Positions 9,890 to 16,344 of a DNA stretch of 64,000 nt are shown here, in pieces. The DNA comes from Thiovibrio frasassiensis. GTDB taxonomy: Bacteria; Desulfobacterota; Desulfobulbia; Desulfobulbales; Desulfurivibrionaceae. The position numbers and the translations under genes are program-made. Where the stretch lies: positions 213,430-277,429 of the forward strand of contig NZ_JAPHEH010000001.1 of assembly GCF_029607905.1 (NCBI RefSeq). Reading direction: 5' to 3'. Under the pieces are notes generated by a model. The model was not told the origin of the DNA, ran no database searches, and saw nothing but the letters and a program-made list of their open reading frames with translations. Numbering within the stretch: the stretch's first letter is position 1; the number at the start of each line of letters is the position of its first letter.

Positions 9890-9963
9890 CCGTTCGGCCT
9901 AAGCCCTGTCGAAGGCCTGCAGGCACAGGAAAACCGAGGCTCGACAGGGCTCAGCGCGAACGG
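9890..9963. repeat. REP-like palindromic repeat pair (copy 2)
   Basis: This is a second facing pair of the same family as 3731-3804. The left arm is at 9890-9914 (contains CCCTGTCGAAGG) and the right arm at 9938-9963 (contains CGACAGGGCTCAGCGCGAAC). It sits between the converging ends of the MscS gene and the beta-CASP gene, the usual place for such elements. Confidence 0.75.
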
Positions 9964-9972
9964 GAACTGCTC

Positions 9973-11382
9973 TTACACCTCGAAAGACTGGTGCGGTTCC
10001 GGGATATCAACCTGCGGAAAGCCCAGCTCCGTGCGCAGGGACTCGGCAAAGATGGTGGCCACCTCCTCCTCGCCATGCACCACGAAGGTACGGGTCGGCT
10101 TCTTTTGCATGGCTCCGGCCCAGGCCAGCAGCCCATCCCGGTCGGCATGGCCGCTGAAGCCGGTGAGAGTTTCCACCCTGGCCCGCAGCGGAAATTCCTC
10201 GCCAAAGATCTTTACCGTTTCCTCCCCTTCCACAATCCTGCGGCCCAGGGTATTGGGGGCCTGCCAGCCGGTAACCAGGATGGTGTTCTTCTTGTCGCCG
10301 ATGCGCTTGCGCAGGTGATGCAGAATGCGCCCCGCCTCCATCATGCCGCTGGCGCTGATGATGATCGCCGGCTCCCGCAAGAAATTCAGCTCCTTGGAAT
10401 CCTGTACGCTCTGGGTGTAGCGCAGGGTGTCAAAGCCGAAGGGGTTGCTGTGGTTGTCCTTCAATAAAAATTCCCGGATCTCGCTGTCGTAGGTCTCGGG
10501 ATGCAACCGGAAGATATCCGTCACCCGGGTGGCAAGCGGGCTGTCCACATAGATGGGGACATTGGGGATGTCGCGCTGCAAATAGAGCCGGTGCAGGGCA
10601 TAGACCAGCTGCTGGGTCCGCCCCACGGCAAAGGCGGGGATCAAGAGGGTGCCGCCCCGCTGGTAGGTCTCGTTGACGATCCGCTCCAGCTCCTTTTCCG
10701 ACTCCGGGTAGGGCGGATGCTGCCGGTTGCCGTAGGTGGACTCCATGATGAGAATATCCGCCCCCTCGCGCAATACGGCCGGGTCATTGATGATCGGGAT
10801 CCCGCTCCTCCCGATATCCCCGCTGAACACCAGGCGGACATCGCGGTTCTTCTCCTGATCGTGGATATCGAGAATCACGTTGGCGCTGCCCATCATATGC
10901 CCGGCATCCACCAGGGTGAGGTGCACCCCGGGCAGGATCTCCCGCTTGCGATTATAGCTGATGCCGACAAACTGGTCCATGGCGGCCACGGCATCCTCCT
11001 TGGTGTAGAGGGGCTCGAACTCCTTCTGGTTCTTCTTTTTGCGCAGCTTGTTGGCAAACTCCACATCCTGTTCCTGGATATGCGCGGCATCCATGAGCAT
11101 CACCGCGCAAAGATCGCGGGTGGCCGAGGTGCAGATGATATCGCCGGTGAACCCTTTTTTGACCAGACAGGGGATGTTGCCGGAGTGATCGATATGGGCA
11201 TGGGAGAGGATCAGGCAATCAAGATCCTTGCCCGCGCAAAAACCGCTGCGGTTGAGCTCGAAAGCCTCCTTGCGCTTGCCCTGAAAGAGCCCGCAGTCAA
11301 GGAGGATGCGCTTGCCGTTTACTTCAAGGAGATGCTGTGATCCGGTAACGGTTTTCGCCGCGCCGTGGAAGGTAAGTTTCAT
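9973..11382 (-). CDS. MBL-fold / beta-CASP / RMMBL exonuclease-type metallohydrolase
   Basis: A 469-residue protein of the CPSF/KsgA-linked RNase family. The metal-binding motif HAHIDHSG is at residues 61-68 and TLVDAGHMMGSAN lies further on. A beta-CASP region (LLIPAFAVGRTQQLVYAL, then IYVDSPLATRVTDIF) and an RMMBL end (LTGFSGHADRDGLLAWA, FVVHGEEE) follow. Such proteins process RNA with zinc-dependent hydrolysis in the cytoplasm; the substrate in bacteria of this group is not known. It is a full-length, monocistronic gene with AGGGAG upstream. Confidence 0.87.
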   Translation of the reverse strand: MKLTFHGAAKTVTGSQHLLEVNGKRILLDCGLFQGKRKEAFELNRSGFCAGKDLDCLILSHAHIDHSGNIPCLVKKGFTGDIICTSATRDLCAVMLMDAAHIQEQDVEFANKLRKKKNQKEFEPLYTKEDAVAAMDQFVGISYNRKREILPGVHLTLVDAGHMMGSANVILDIHDQEKNRDVRLVFSGDIGRSGIPIINDPAVLREGADILIMESTYGNRQHPPYPESEKELERIVNETYQRGGTLLIPAFAVGRTQQLVYALHRLYLQRDIPNVPIYVDSPLATRVTDIFRLHPETYDSEIREFLLKDNHSNPFGFDTLRYTQSVQDSKELNFLREPAIIISASGMMEAGRILHHLRKRIGDKKNTILVTGWQAPNTLGRRIVEGEETVKIFGEEFPLRARVETLTGFSGHADRDGLLAWAGAMQKKPTRTFVVHGEEEVATIFAESLRTELGFPQVDIPEPHQSFEV

Positions 11383-11688
11383 GGGTCTGCTCCCTTGCTG
11401 GTAAAGATGAGTTTAGCTCAGCATACAAGGGGAGCTGAAAAAACAGAAGTAAAGATTTACCTTGAATAGCCTTTCCAACACAGAGGGTGCGATGAGGAAA
11501 CCGACTTGATTCCCATTCCCGTTTATTGCCCTCCGTCGGAGGCAAAGAATATAATTCTTGAATTGCTCCATGGCGTCAGGTAGACAGATAACTTTTCGGC
11601 TATTTTACGCCGGGACTAAATTGCGTGGACAGCTGACACATCAGAACTTTTTTGAAATTATATGAATTCAACGAATAAGGAATTGGAC
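11383..11688. other. Intergenic stretch holding direct-repeat copy 1
   Basis: These 306 bases contain no credible gene. The only structure seen is the first copy of a direct repeat (11542-11592) and, beyond it, a short hairpin with arms CGGC and GCCG around 11597-11612. Base composition is visibly more AT-rich than the flanking housekeeping genes. Confidence 0.5.
11542..11592 (+). repeat. Direct repeat, copy 1
   Basis: The 51-base core matches 12106-12155 at 45 of 51 aligned positions, including an 18-base identical run GTCAGGTAGACAGATAAC. Weaker similarity continues about 30 bases further. The two copies are 564 bp apart and enclose one gene (11689-12105). Confidence 0.85.
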
Positions 11689-12105
11689 ATGGGCAGGGAA
11701 ACAGACTCGGAACTGAATACTTTTATTGATGAATGGGAAGAAACGCCTGAAAAAAACAGAGAGGTGTTTACGCGTTTGCGGGAATACCTCGGCAAAAAAG
11801 AAGGTGTCACTCTCCAGTTCATAGCCCGGCCCGGAGTCACCTATTCTCTCCGGGCTGTTCATGCCGCCCAGAAAAAAAGATCTCTTTTCGTAATGGTTGA
11901 CGTGATTGAGGACAACCCCAGATGGCTTTCCGTCTGCTTTTACGGGGAAATGATTACTGATCCGGAAGAAAAAGGCGACGTTGTTCCCGGAGGTCTGCTC
12001 GGTGAAGATGCTGTCTGTTTCGACATTGCAGAACGGGATGAAGAACGTATCCGCTATATCGAGGTCCGCCTCGATGAAGCCTGCCGAAACGCCACGAAGG
12101 AATAA
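11689..12105 (+). CDS. Hypothetical protein between direct repeats
   Basis: A 138-residue, acidic, soluble protein that I do not recognise. It opens with MGRETDSELNTFIDEWEE and has a core containing TLQFIARPGVTYSLRAVH and LFVMVDVIEDNPRWLSVCFY, which suggests a compact alpha/beta fold. The start at 11689 is chosen over the ATG at 11662 because AAGGA lies 7 bases upstream of it. The gene is more AT-rich than its neighbours and is enclosed by two direct repeats, which suggests it was acquired or duplicated as a unit. It has no signal peptide, membrane segment or cysteine cluster. Confidence 0.7.
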   Translation: MGRETDSELNTFIDEWEETPEKNREVFTRLREYLGKKEGVTLQFIARPGVTYSLRAVHAAQKKRSLFVMVDVIEDNPRWLSVCFYGEMITDPEEKGDVVPGGLLGEDAVCFDIAERDEERIRYIEVRLDEACRNATKE

Positions 12106-12155
12106 GCAAGGATATAGTTCTTGGATTGCTCCATAGTGTCAGGTAGACAGATAAC
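12106..12155 (+). repeat. Direct repeat, copy 2
   Basis: This is the second copy of the repeat described at 11542-11592. It begins immediately after the stop codon of the enclosed gene and shares the 18-base run GTCAGGTAGACAGATAAC. Confidence 0.85.
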
Positions 12156-12210
12156 ATCCCGATTATTTTTAGCCGGAATTATATAGCTTGCTCTATAACA
12201 CCCCCATACG

Positions 12211-12344
12211 GGGTGGATAGGTGGCTATTTAAAAGAAAAAATGCTCAGCATACGCCCAAAAAGGTCCATAAAAGGGCCGAAAATCGAGCAGAAAAAAACA
12301 ACTCGAGCTAGCTCGATAATATTATTGTTAGCCACCTTATCCCC
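12211..12344. repeat. Imperfect inverted repeat at the cassette entry point
   Basis: GGATAGGTGGCTA (12215-12227) is an inverted near-copy of the first bases of the integron-type cassette (TTAGCCACCTTATCC, 12328-12342). Between them are a second pair, ATCGAGC (12283-12289) with GCTCGAT (12311-12317), and a perfect 14-base palindrome TCGAGCTAGCTCGA (12303-12316). The whole could fold into one long structure. It may be a degenerate upstream attC or a secondary integration site; it lacks a clean R'' box. Confidence 0.5.
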
Positions 12345-12355
12345 TTCTTATAGCC

Positions 12356-12490
12356 ATGCCCACCAAGACTGCCGGATGGCTGCTCCAATTCGACGAAGAT
12401 TGGCGCCTTGATCTGATTCAAGACATAGTGGAAGGTGGCCTGAAGCGGTGCCAAAACAATGTGTTCTGCGATGAAAGCTGGCATATCTGA
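12356..12490 (+). CDS. 44-residue ORF coupled to the FRG-domain gene
   Basis: A short ORF starts 28 bases inside the cassette and ends with TGA that overlaps the ATG of the next gene as TGATG. This arrangement usually means translational coupling. The peptide starts MPTKTAGWLLQFDED, contains two cysteines and ends DESWHI; nothing in it is recognisable. No good ribosome site precedes it, but many cassette genes lack one. It could be a leader that couples translation, or a small partner (for example an antitoxin-like peptide). Function is unknown. Confidence 0.5.
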   Translation: MPTKTAGWLLQFDEDWRLDLIQDIVEGGLKRCQNNVFCDESWHI

Positions 12491-13536
12491 TGCTCATTGA
12501 ACAAGGCAAGCGCCTTCTCTCTGTGATGGGGTATGCGTACTCATTGATGCCGATGAATTTTCCTGACGATGAATCGTGGATTAACCGTTATGGCATCGTG
12601 TCTGAGCTTGGAATAGACCTGCTGACACCGGTTGCGACCTCGGCTGGCCGCTACCGTTTTATGCCTGGCCCAGAGTTCTCGCCAAGGCTTTATCGTGGGC
12701 AGAACAAGTTTTACCCAAGGTGCAGGCCTTCAATCTTCAGGGGGATGAGTGACGTTGATGCCCTTTACTGGGTAGCCAAGAGCATCGAACTTTCAGCGGT
12801 GATGGATCGTCACCCGGCAACAAGTGATTTGATGGCGTATCAGATTGAAGGGCTGGATTTTGCGCTGAGTATTGAGGCCATTGCGCAGCATTACCAGTAT
12901 CCAACGCAACTACTGGATTTTTCCCGGTCGCGAGATGTGGCGATGTTCTTCGCAACCTGTGTATCCGATCAAGCGGGGGATGCCTTTTCGCCTCTCCAAT
13001 CTGGTGTCGCAGTCCTCTACACGGTGAATTTGCGGGAACTGATTCTGCAGCGTGGAGGGCAAAGCAGTTTCTTACCGCTAGGGCTGGAGCCGCTGCCTCG
13101 ACCTGAAGCGCAACGCGCACTCGCTTTGCGCTTGGGCCGGGGTGAGAACCTGAACGATATGCCATGGGTACAGCACCAGAAGCTTGAAATCACACCAACG
13201 CTTTCTCGACACTACTTTGAAATGTTCGATGGTGGGAAGAAGTTGTTCCCGGATAACCCTTTCGACGGTCACATTGCGGCGTTACGCACCAACCGCACCT
13301 TGCCCCTGCAAGCCCTTGAGTTTGGCATTGAACAAGGACTGCTGCCAGCGCACCCGGAGGGCGTTACTGGCGCGCGTAATGCGCTGAAGGCCGCCGGTTA
13401 TACCGTTGAATACCGTGCTATCGATATTGACGAAAGCGTGATGCAGGCTGCTGCGGACGAGTGGGCAGTGCGAAAGTTGGATTATTTCAGCCGTATTCGC
13501 ATACGCGGGGTAGCTGACCATATGGTGATTGAGTGA
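12490..13536 (+). CDS. FRG domain-containing protein (cassette-borne)
   Basis: A 348-residue soluble protein with the FRG domain hallmarks: YRGQ at residues 68-71, HYQYPTQLLDFSRSRDV at about 134-150 and MFFAT soon after. FRG domains are named for the (F/Y)RG motif; they are common in accessory and mobile DNA and are suspected toxins or defence factors, but no activity is firmly established. An in-frame stop at 12472 rules out a longer form, so the ATG that overlaps the preceding TGA is used. Base composition is less GC-rich than the core genes. The attC begins 60 bases after the stop. Confidence 0.85.
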   Translation: MLIEQGKRLLSVMGYAYSLMPMNFPDDESWINRYGIVSELGIDLLTPVATSAGRYRFMPGPEFSPRLYRGQNKFYPRCRPSIFRGMSDVDALYWVAKSIELSAVMDRHPATSDLMAYQIEGLDFALSIEAIAQHYQYPTQLLDFSRSRDVAMFFATCVSDQAGDAFSPLQSGVAVLYTVNLRELILQRGGQSSFLPLGLEPLPRPEAQRALALRLGRGENLNDMPWVQHQKLEITPTLSRHYFEMFDGGKKLFPDNPFDGHIAALRTNRTLPLQALEFGIEQGLLPAHPEGVTGARNALKAAGYTVEYRAIDIDESVMQAAADEWAVRKLDYFSRIRIRGVADHMVIE

Positions 13537-13596
13537 TCTCGGTTTCCTTCGGCATTGAAGCGTATCGAGAAAGCATTATGAACTTTCAGCAAGAAT

Positions 13597-13663
13597 GGCT
13601 AACCCATCATTCCACCGGACCTGCGCGAAAAATCGCGCAAGCCGGTGAATTCAGACGTTAAAC
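13597..13663 (+). other. attC recombination site of the cassette
   Basis: The 67-base site has R'' GGCTAAC (13597-13603), a spacer, L'' ATTCCACCGG (13609-13618), a central hairpin TGCGCGA/TCGCGCA around AAAA (13622-13639), L' CCGGTGAAT (13642-13650), a spacer and R' GTTAAAC (13657-13663). L'' and L' pair except for one extra C in L'', which matches the extrahelical base that orients attC recombination. Size and layout match classical attC sites such as that of aadA. Confidence 0.85.
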
Positions 13664-13691
13664 AATGACCTTGTATGAAGGAAAAACAAGA

Positions 13692-14108
13692 ATGACCCTG
13701 GAAGCCCTCTGGACCCAACTGGCAGAAATCGAAGCCAAGTCCGGCATGCACTGCGGCCGTCCCGGCAAGTGCAACGCCGACTGCTGCCATCCCTCCATCA
13801 TGGGCGGCGTGCCGGGCGTGACCCCGCCGGAGGCAGAATTGATCAATGGTTTTTTGGCACAGCAGAAGGGATTCCGCTTCTATGAGGCGGGCGAAGATGG
13901 TTGCAAGTTCCTGGGCAAGGACGGGCTCTGCCGGATCTATCCGGTCCGGCCCATCGACTGCCGGGTCCATTTCTGCAAAGAAAACTCGCTGGAAAGCCAG
14001 CCCAACCCCGAGATCGTTACCCTGGTGGCGGAATACCATGCCCGCCACGAAGCGGCGTTTATGGAAACGGAGCTGATCGATGCCTGCCGTTTTTTAGGGG
14101 AACCGTAA
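13692..14108 (+). CDS. YkgJ family cysteine cluster protein
   Basis: A 138-residue protein of the YkgJ (zinc- or iron-chelating) type with eight cysteines: positions 21, 27, 31, 32, 71, 80, 90 and 95, including GKCNADCCHP and CRIYPVRPIDCRVHFC. The family binds a metal or Fe-S cluster, but its reaction is unknown. The start at 13692 is chosen over an ATG at 13665 because AAGGA lies 9 bases upstream. The cassette boundary lies about 35 bases before this start, so the cassette entered this gene's promoter region. No attC follows it, so it looks like a resident gene. Confidence 0.8.
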   Translation: MTLEALWTQLAEIEAKSGMHCGRPGKCNADCCHPSIMGGVPGVTPPEAELINGFLAQQKGFRFYEAGEDGCKFLGKDGLCRIYPVRPIDCRVHFCKENSLESQPNPEIVTLVAEYHARHEAAFMETELIDACRFLGEP

Positions 14109-14194
14109 GGGCGCAAAATATGACATAATGGATTCGTGGCTGTCCCAATGCTCAATCACCCGCAAAACTTATTACCAGTAAACAGGAGGGGGCT

Positions 14195-14635
14195 ATGAAA
14201 CGATTGATTCCAGCGCTTGTTCTCTGTGTAACCGTGCTCTTTGTTTTTGCAGGATCAAGCTTGGCGGAAACATCCATGCCGGACTTAACCGGCAAGTGGA
14301 CGTCCAAAAACTATGCGCACCACCACGAAAAAACCGGTTTTTTCTCGAACAAGGAAGCCGACGGCAAATGGACCATCAAGGAGCAGCAGGGGCGATTCTT
14401 TTCCGGAGAACGCTCGTATACCAAGAAAGCTACGAAACCGGCAAAGTCCGTCACCGAAGGTTTTTCCGGGGTTATTTCCAGAGACGGCACCCGCCTCTAC
14501 CTCGTTGACCATGATGAAGACATTCTTCTCGGCGAGATCTTGCCCGATGGCTCCATCGAACTCATCATGATCAATGACGGCGACAAAAATCAGCATTCAA
14601 AAATCGGCCTGCTTGAACTGGAACGGGCCAAATAA
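14195..14635 (+). CDS. Secreted protein of unknown function
   Basis: A 146-residue protein with a clear Sec signal peptide (MKRLIPALVLCVTVLFVFAG, cleavage probably after SLA) and a strong ribosome site, AGGAGGGGGCT. The mature part (MPDLTGKWTSKNY...; VISRDGTRLYLVDHDEDILLGEI) looks like a small beta-barrel or lipocalin-like fold, judging by the GKW opening and alternating pattern, but the family is not recognised. Expected in the periplasm. It stands alone, with terminator-like structure only on the opposite strand downstream. Confidence 0.75.
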   Translation: MKRLIPALVLCVTVLFVFAGSSLAETSMPDLTGKWTSKNYAHHHEKTGFFSNKEADGKWTIKEQQGRFFSGERSYTKKATKPAKSVTEGFSGVISRDGTRLYLVDHDEDILLGEILPDGSIELIMINDGDKNQHSKIGLLELERAK

Positions 14636-14734
14636 CACGTAAACTCGCGGGCGAAATGATTATTTGCCTTGGGTTTAATGGGGGGACAGCCACGCACCTA
14701 TTCAACCTTTCTTTTTGCACCGTAAAACCCCAAT

Positions 14735-14792
14735 AAAAAAGGCCATGCCCGATTGGCGCGGATTGTTCCTCCGCGCCAGCCAGCCATGGCCT
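14735..14792 (-). terminator. Terminator of the 38-codon ORF
   Basis: A long imperfect hairpin has outer arms AGGCCATG and CATGGCCT and inner arms TTGGCGCGGA and TCCGCGCCAG. On the minus strand it is followed by a run of six T. It begins about 32 bp beyond the small ORF at 14824-14940. Confidence 0.85.
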
Positions 14793-14823
14793 GATTGCTT
14801 CTCTTGTCTCGGGGTGGTGCAGC

Positions 14824-14940
14824 TCAGCAACCGTTATGCAAGGCGCAGAACTCCTTGATCAGCAGTTTGCGGGCGACCAGTTCCAACTTAAAATAGAAAG
14901 GGCTTTGCATGAGGATATGGATGGCTTTTTGTTGCGTCAT
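14824..14940 (-). CDS. Small protein of 38 residues
   Basis: A short ORF opens MTQQKAIHILMQSPFYFKLE and ends FCALHNGC. It is supported by a very good ribosome site (GGGAGGAGGCC directly before the ATG) and a strong terminator 32 bp after the stop, so it looks like an independent short transcript. It is probably one or two helices with hydrophobic and basic faces. No family is recognised. It sits between the secreted-protein gene and the GGDEF gene. Confidence 0.6.
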   Translation of the reverse strand: MTQQKAIHILMQSPFYFKLELVARKLLIKEFCALHNGC

Positions 14941-14981
14941 GGCCTCCTCCCTTACAATGACCAGATTCTAACCCGGAACGG

Positions 14982-16013
14982 TTACGCCGCCTCGACACAC
15001 ACCCGGCAACGCCCGGCTTTTTTTGCCTGGTAGAGCACTTCATCGGCCCGCTGCAGCCACTCGTCCTTGCTCATCTCCGGACTCCACTGCACCAAACCGA
15101 TACTCACACCCAGACGGCTGCCGTCGCCGGCATTGAGTTCCAACCCATCCACCGCACTGCACAACCGCTCGGCCAGCAGCCGGGCCGGCTCCAAGGCGGT
15201 ATCGGGCAGGACGAGAACAAACTCGTCGCCGCCCATGCGCACCAGGAGATCGCTGTTGCGCACCATGGAGGTCAGGGTCTTGGCCACCATCTGCAAGGCG
15301 TTATCCCCGGCGGCATGCCCCAGGGTATCATTGATCTGCTTGAAATGATCCAGATCCATGCTGGCCACGGTGATGGGCCGTCCGTGGCGACGGGCGGTTT
15401 CCAGCATGGCGCCGATGCGCTCCTCAAAAACCCGCCGGTTGTCAAGGCCGGTGAGCATGTCGCGCCGGGCCTGGGCAAAGAGATCTTCATACATAAGGGC
15501 GCGCTGCATGGGCTCCCCCAGAACCTCCAAGGCATCGTGCAGGATCTGGGCCTCTTCCGCTTCAATGCAGGGGCTCCGGCGCAGCAGCATCAGGCAACCC
15601 TGGTTTGCCCCAGCCGGGTCAACGCCGAAGGACATCTGCCATTGCTGCACGAAAAACGACCCCCACTCGCAGCAGGTGCCATCCAACTGACAATCGATCT
15701 TCTCAAACACCTCTTCCGCGGTCTCCATGGCCAGACGCCGTTCCGGCCCATGACAGGAGCAGATAATATGCACCCGGCTTCGGTCGAGGCTGCGGTAAGC
15801 AATGAGATCATGGTCAACCAGGGGCATCAACCAGACGGAAAAAGCCTCGATCATGCCCTGCAGGTCGGTGGCCCCGGCCAGTCTGGCATGCAGCTCGTTG
15901 ACCTGTTTCAACCATTCGGATTGACGGCGGTAACGATCCAGCTCCACCATCAAATGGTCCAGATTAATCGGCTCTATAATTTCCCGGTCAGCAAGAGAGA
16001 GTGCGGCGTTCAT
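14982..16013 (-). CDS. Diguanylate cyclase (GGDEF)
   Basis: A 343-residue protein that should make the second messenger cyclic di-GMP. The C-terminal GGDEF domain is intact: DMLTGLDNRRVFEERI at about 185-200, GGDEF at 261-265, and an inhibitory I-site RNSD at 252-255, five residues before it. The N-terminal 170 residues hold several cysteines (SCHGPE, DGTCCEW) and may be a GAF-like sensor; no membrane helix is present, so it is cytoplasmic. An in-frame extension to 16112 exists, but AGGAG precedes the ATG at 16013. It is divergent from dinB. Confidence 0.87.
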   Translation of the reverse strand: MNAALSLADREIIEPINLDHLMVELDRYRRQSEWLKQVNELHARLAGATDLQGMIEAFSVWLMPLVDHDLIAYRSLDRSRVHIICSCHGPERRLAMETAEEVFEKIDCQLDGTCCEWGSFFVQQWQMSFGVDPAGANQGCLMLLRRSPCIEAEEAQILHDALEVLGEPMQRALMYEDLFAQARRDMLTGLDNRRVFEERIGAMLETARRHGRPITVASMDLDHFKQINDTLGHAAGDNALQMVAKTLTSMVRNSDLLVRMGGDEFVLVLPDTALEPARLLAERLCSAVDGLELNAGDGSRLGVSIGLVQWSPEMSKDEWLQRADEVLYQAKKAGRCRVCVEAA

Positions 16014-16344
16014 TGCAACGGCTCCTTTCATTGAAAAGATTCTTTGCCCTGTACCTATGCCATTTTCATGCCAGAACGCCGAAAGGACCGTGCACAAACC
16101 CTTGCCCCGCAAGGAGGTGCAGCGACGTATGCGCTACATCTATCTAAAATTATTTAATAAAATAAAAATATTCCCAAGAAAGCCATCCGATCTTTCCACA
16201 ATGCCACGCGACTTGTGGAAGGAAAAAATTTCCCCTCCATCCTGTCAGTCCACTGACACCCGGACGACCTTGCCGCCATCCGGGCGACACCTCTTTCTGT
16301 TTCCCGGCAATCGTTTCCTTGCATCTGGAAACGGAGGGGATATT
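16014..16344. other. Divergent intergenic region (GGDEF / dinB)
   Basis: These 331 bases separate two divergent genes and hold no convincing ORF. An AT-rich block around 16140-16175 (ATTATTTAATAAAATAAAAA) is a likely place for promoters, but no clean -35/-10 pair or LexA box was seen. Confidence 0.4.

Larger units (their letters stand above)
12328..13657 (+). mobile_element. Integron-type gene cassette (no integrase in window)
   Basis: The unit starts with TTAGCC at 12328, within GTTAGCC (12327-12333), and ends at the G of GTTAAAC (13657). Its own attC carries R'' = GGCTAAC (13597-13603), the exact complement of GTTAGCC at the cassette's start. That reciprocal match between the 5' end and the R'' box is the diagnostic property of circular integron cassettes. 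The first ATG lies 28 bases inside, as is usual for cassettes. It carries a 44-codon ORF and an FRG-domain gene in one direction. No integrase and no second convincing attC are in the window, so this is either a lone cassette at a secondary site or the edge of an old array. Confidence 0.8.

Noticed and set aside
11542..12192. The direct repeats as integron attC sites
   Set aside because: They have no R' GTTRRRY box and no R''/R' complementarity, so they are called only as repeats.
13665..14108. The YkgJ gene as a second integron cassette starting TTAAAC
   Set aside because: No attC with a complementary GTTTAA-type R'' box follows it; it fits better as the resident gene next to the insertion.
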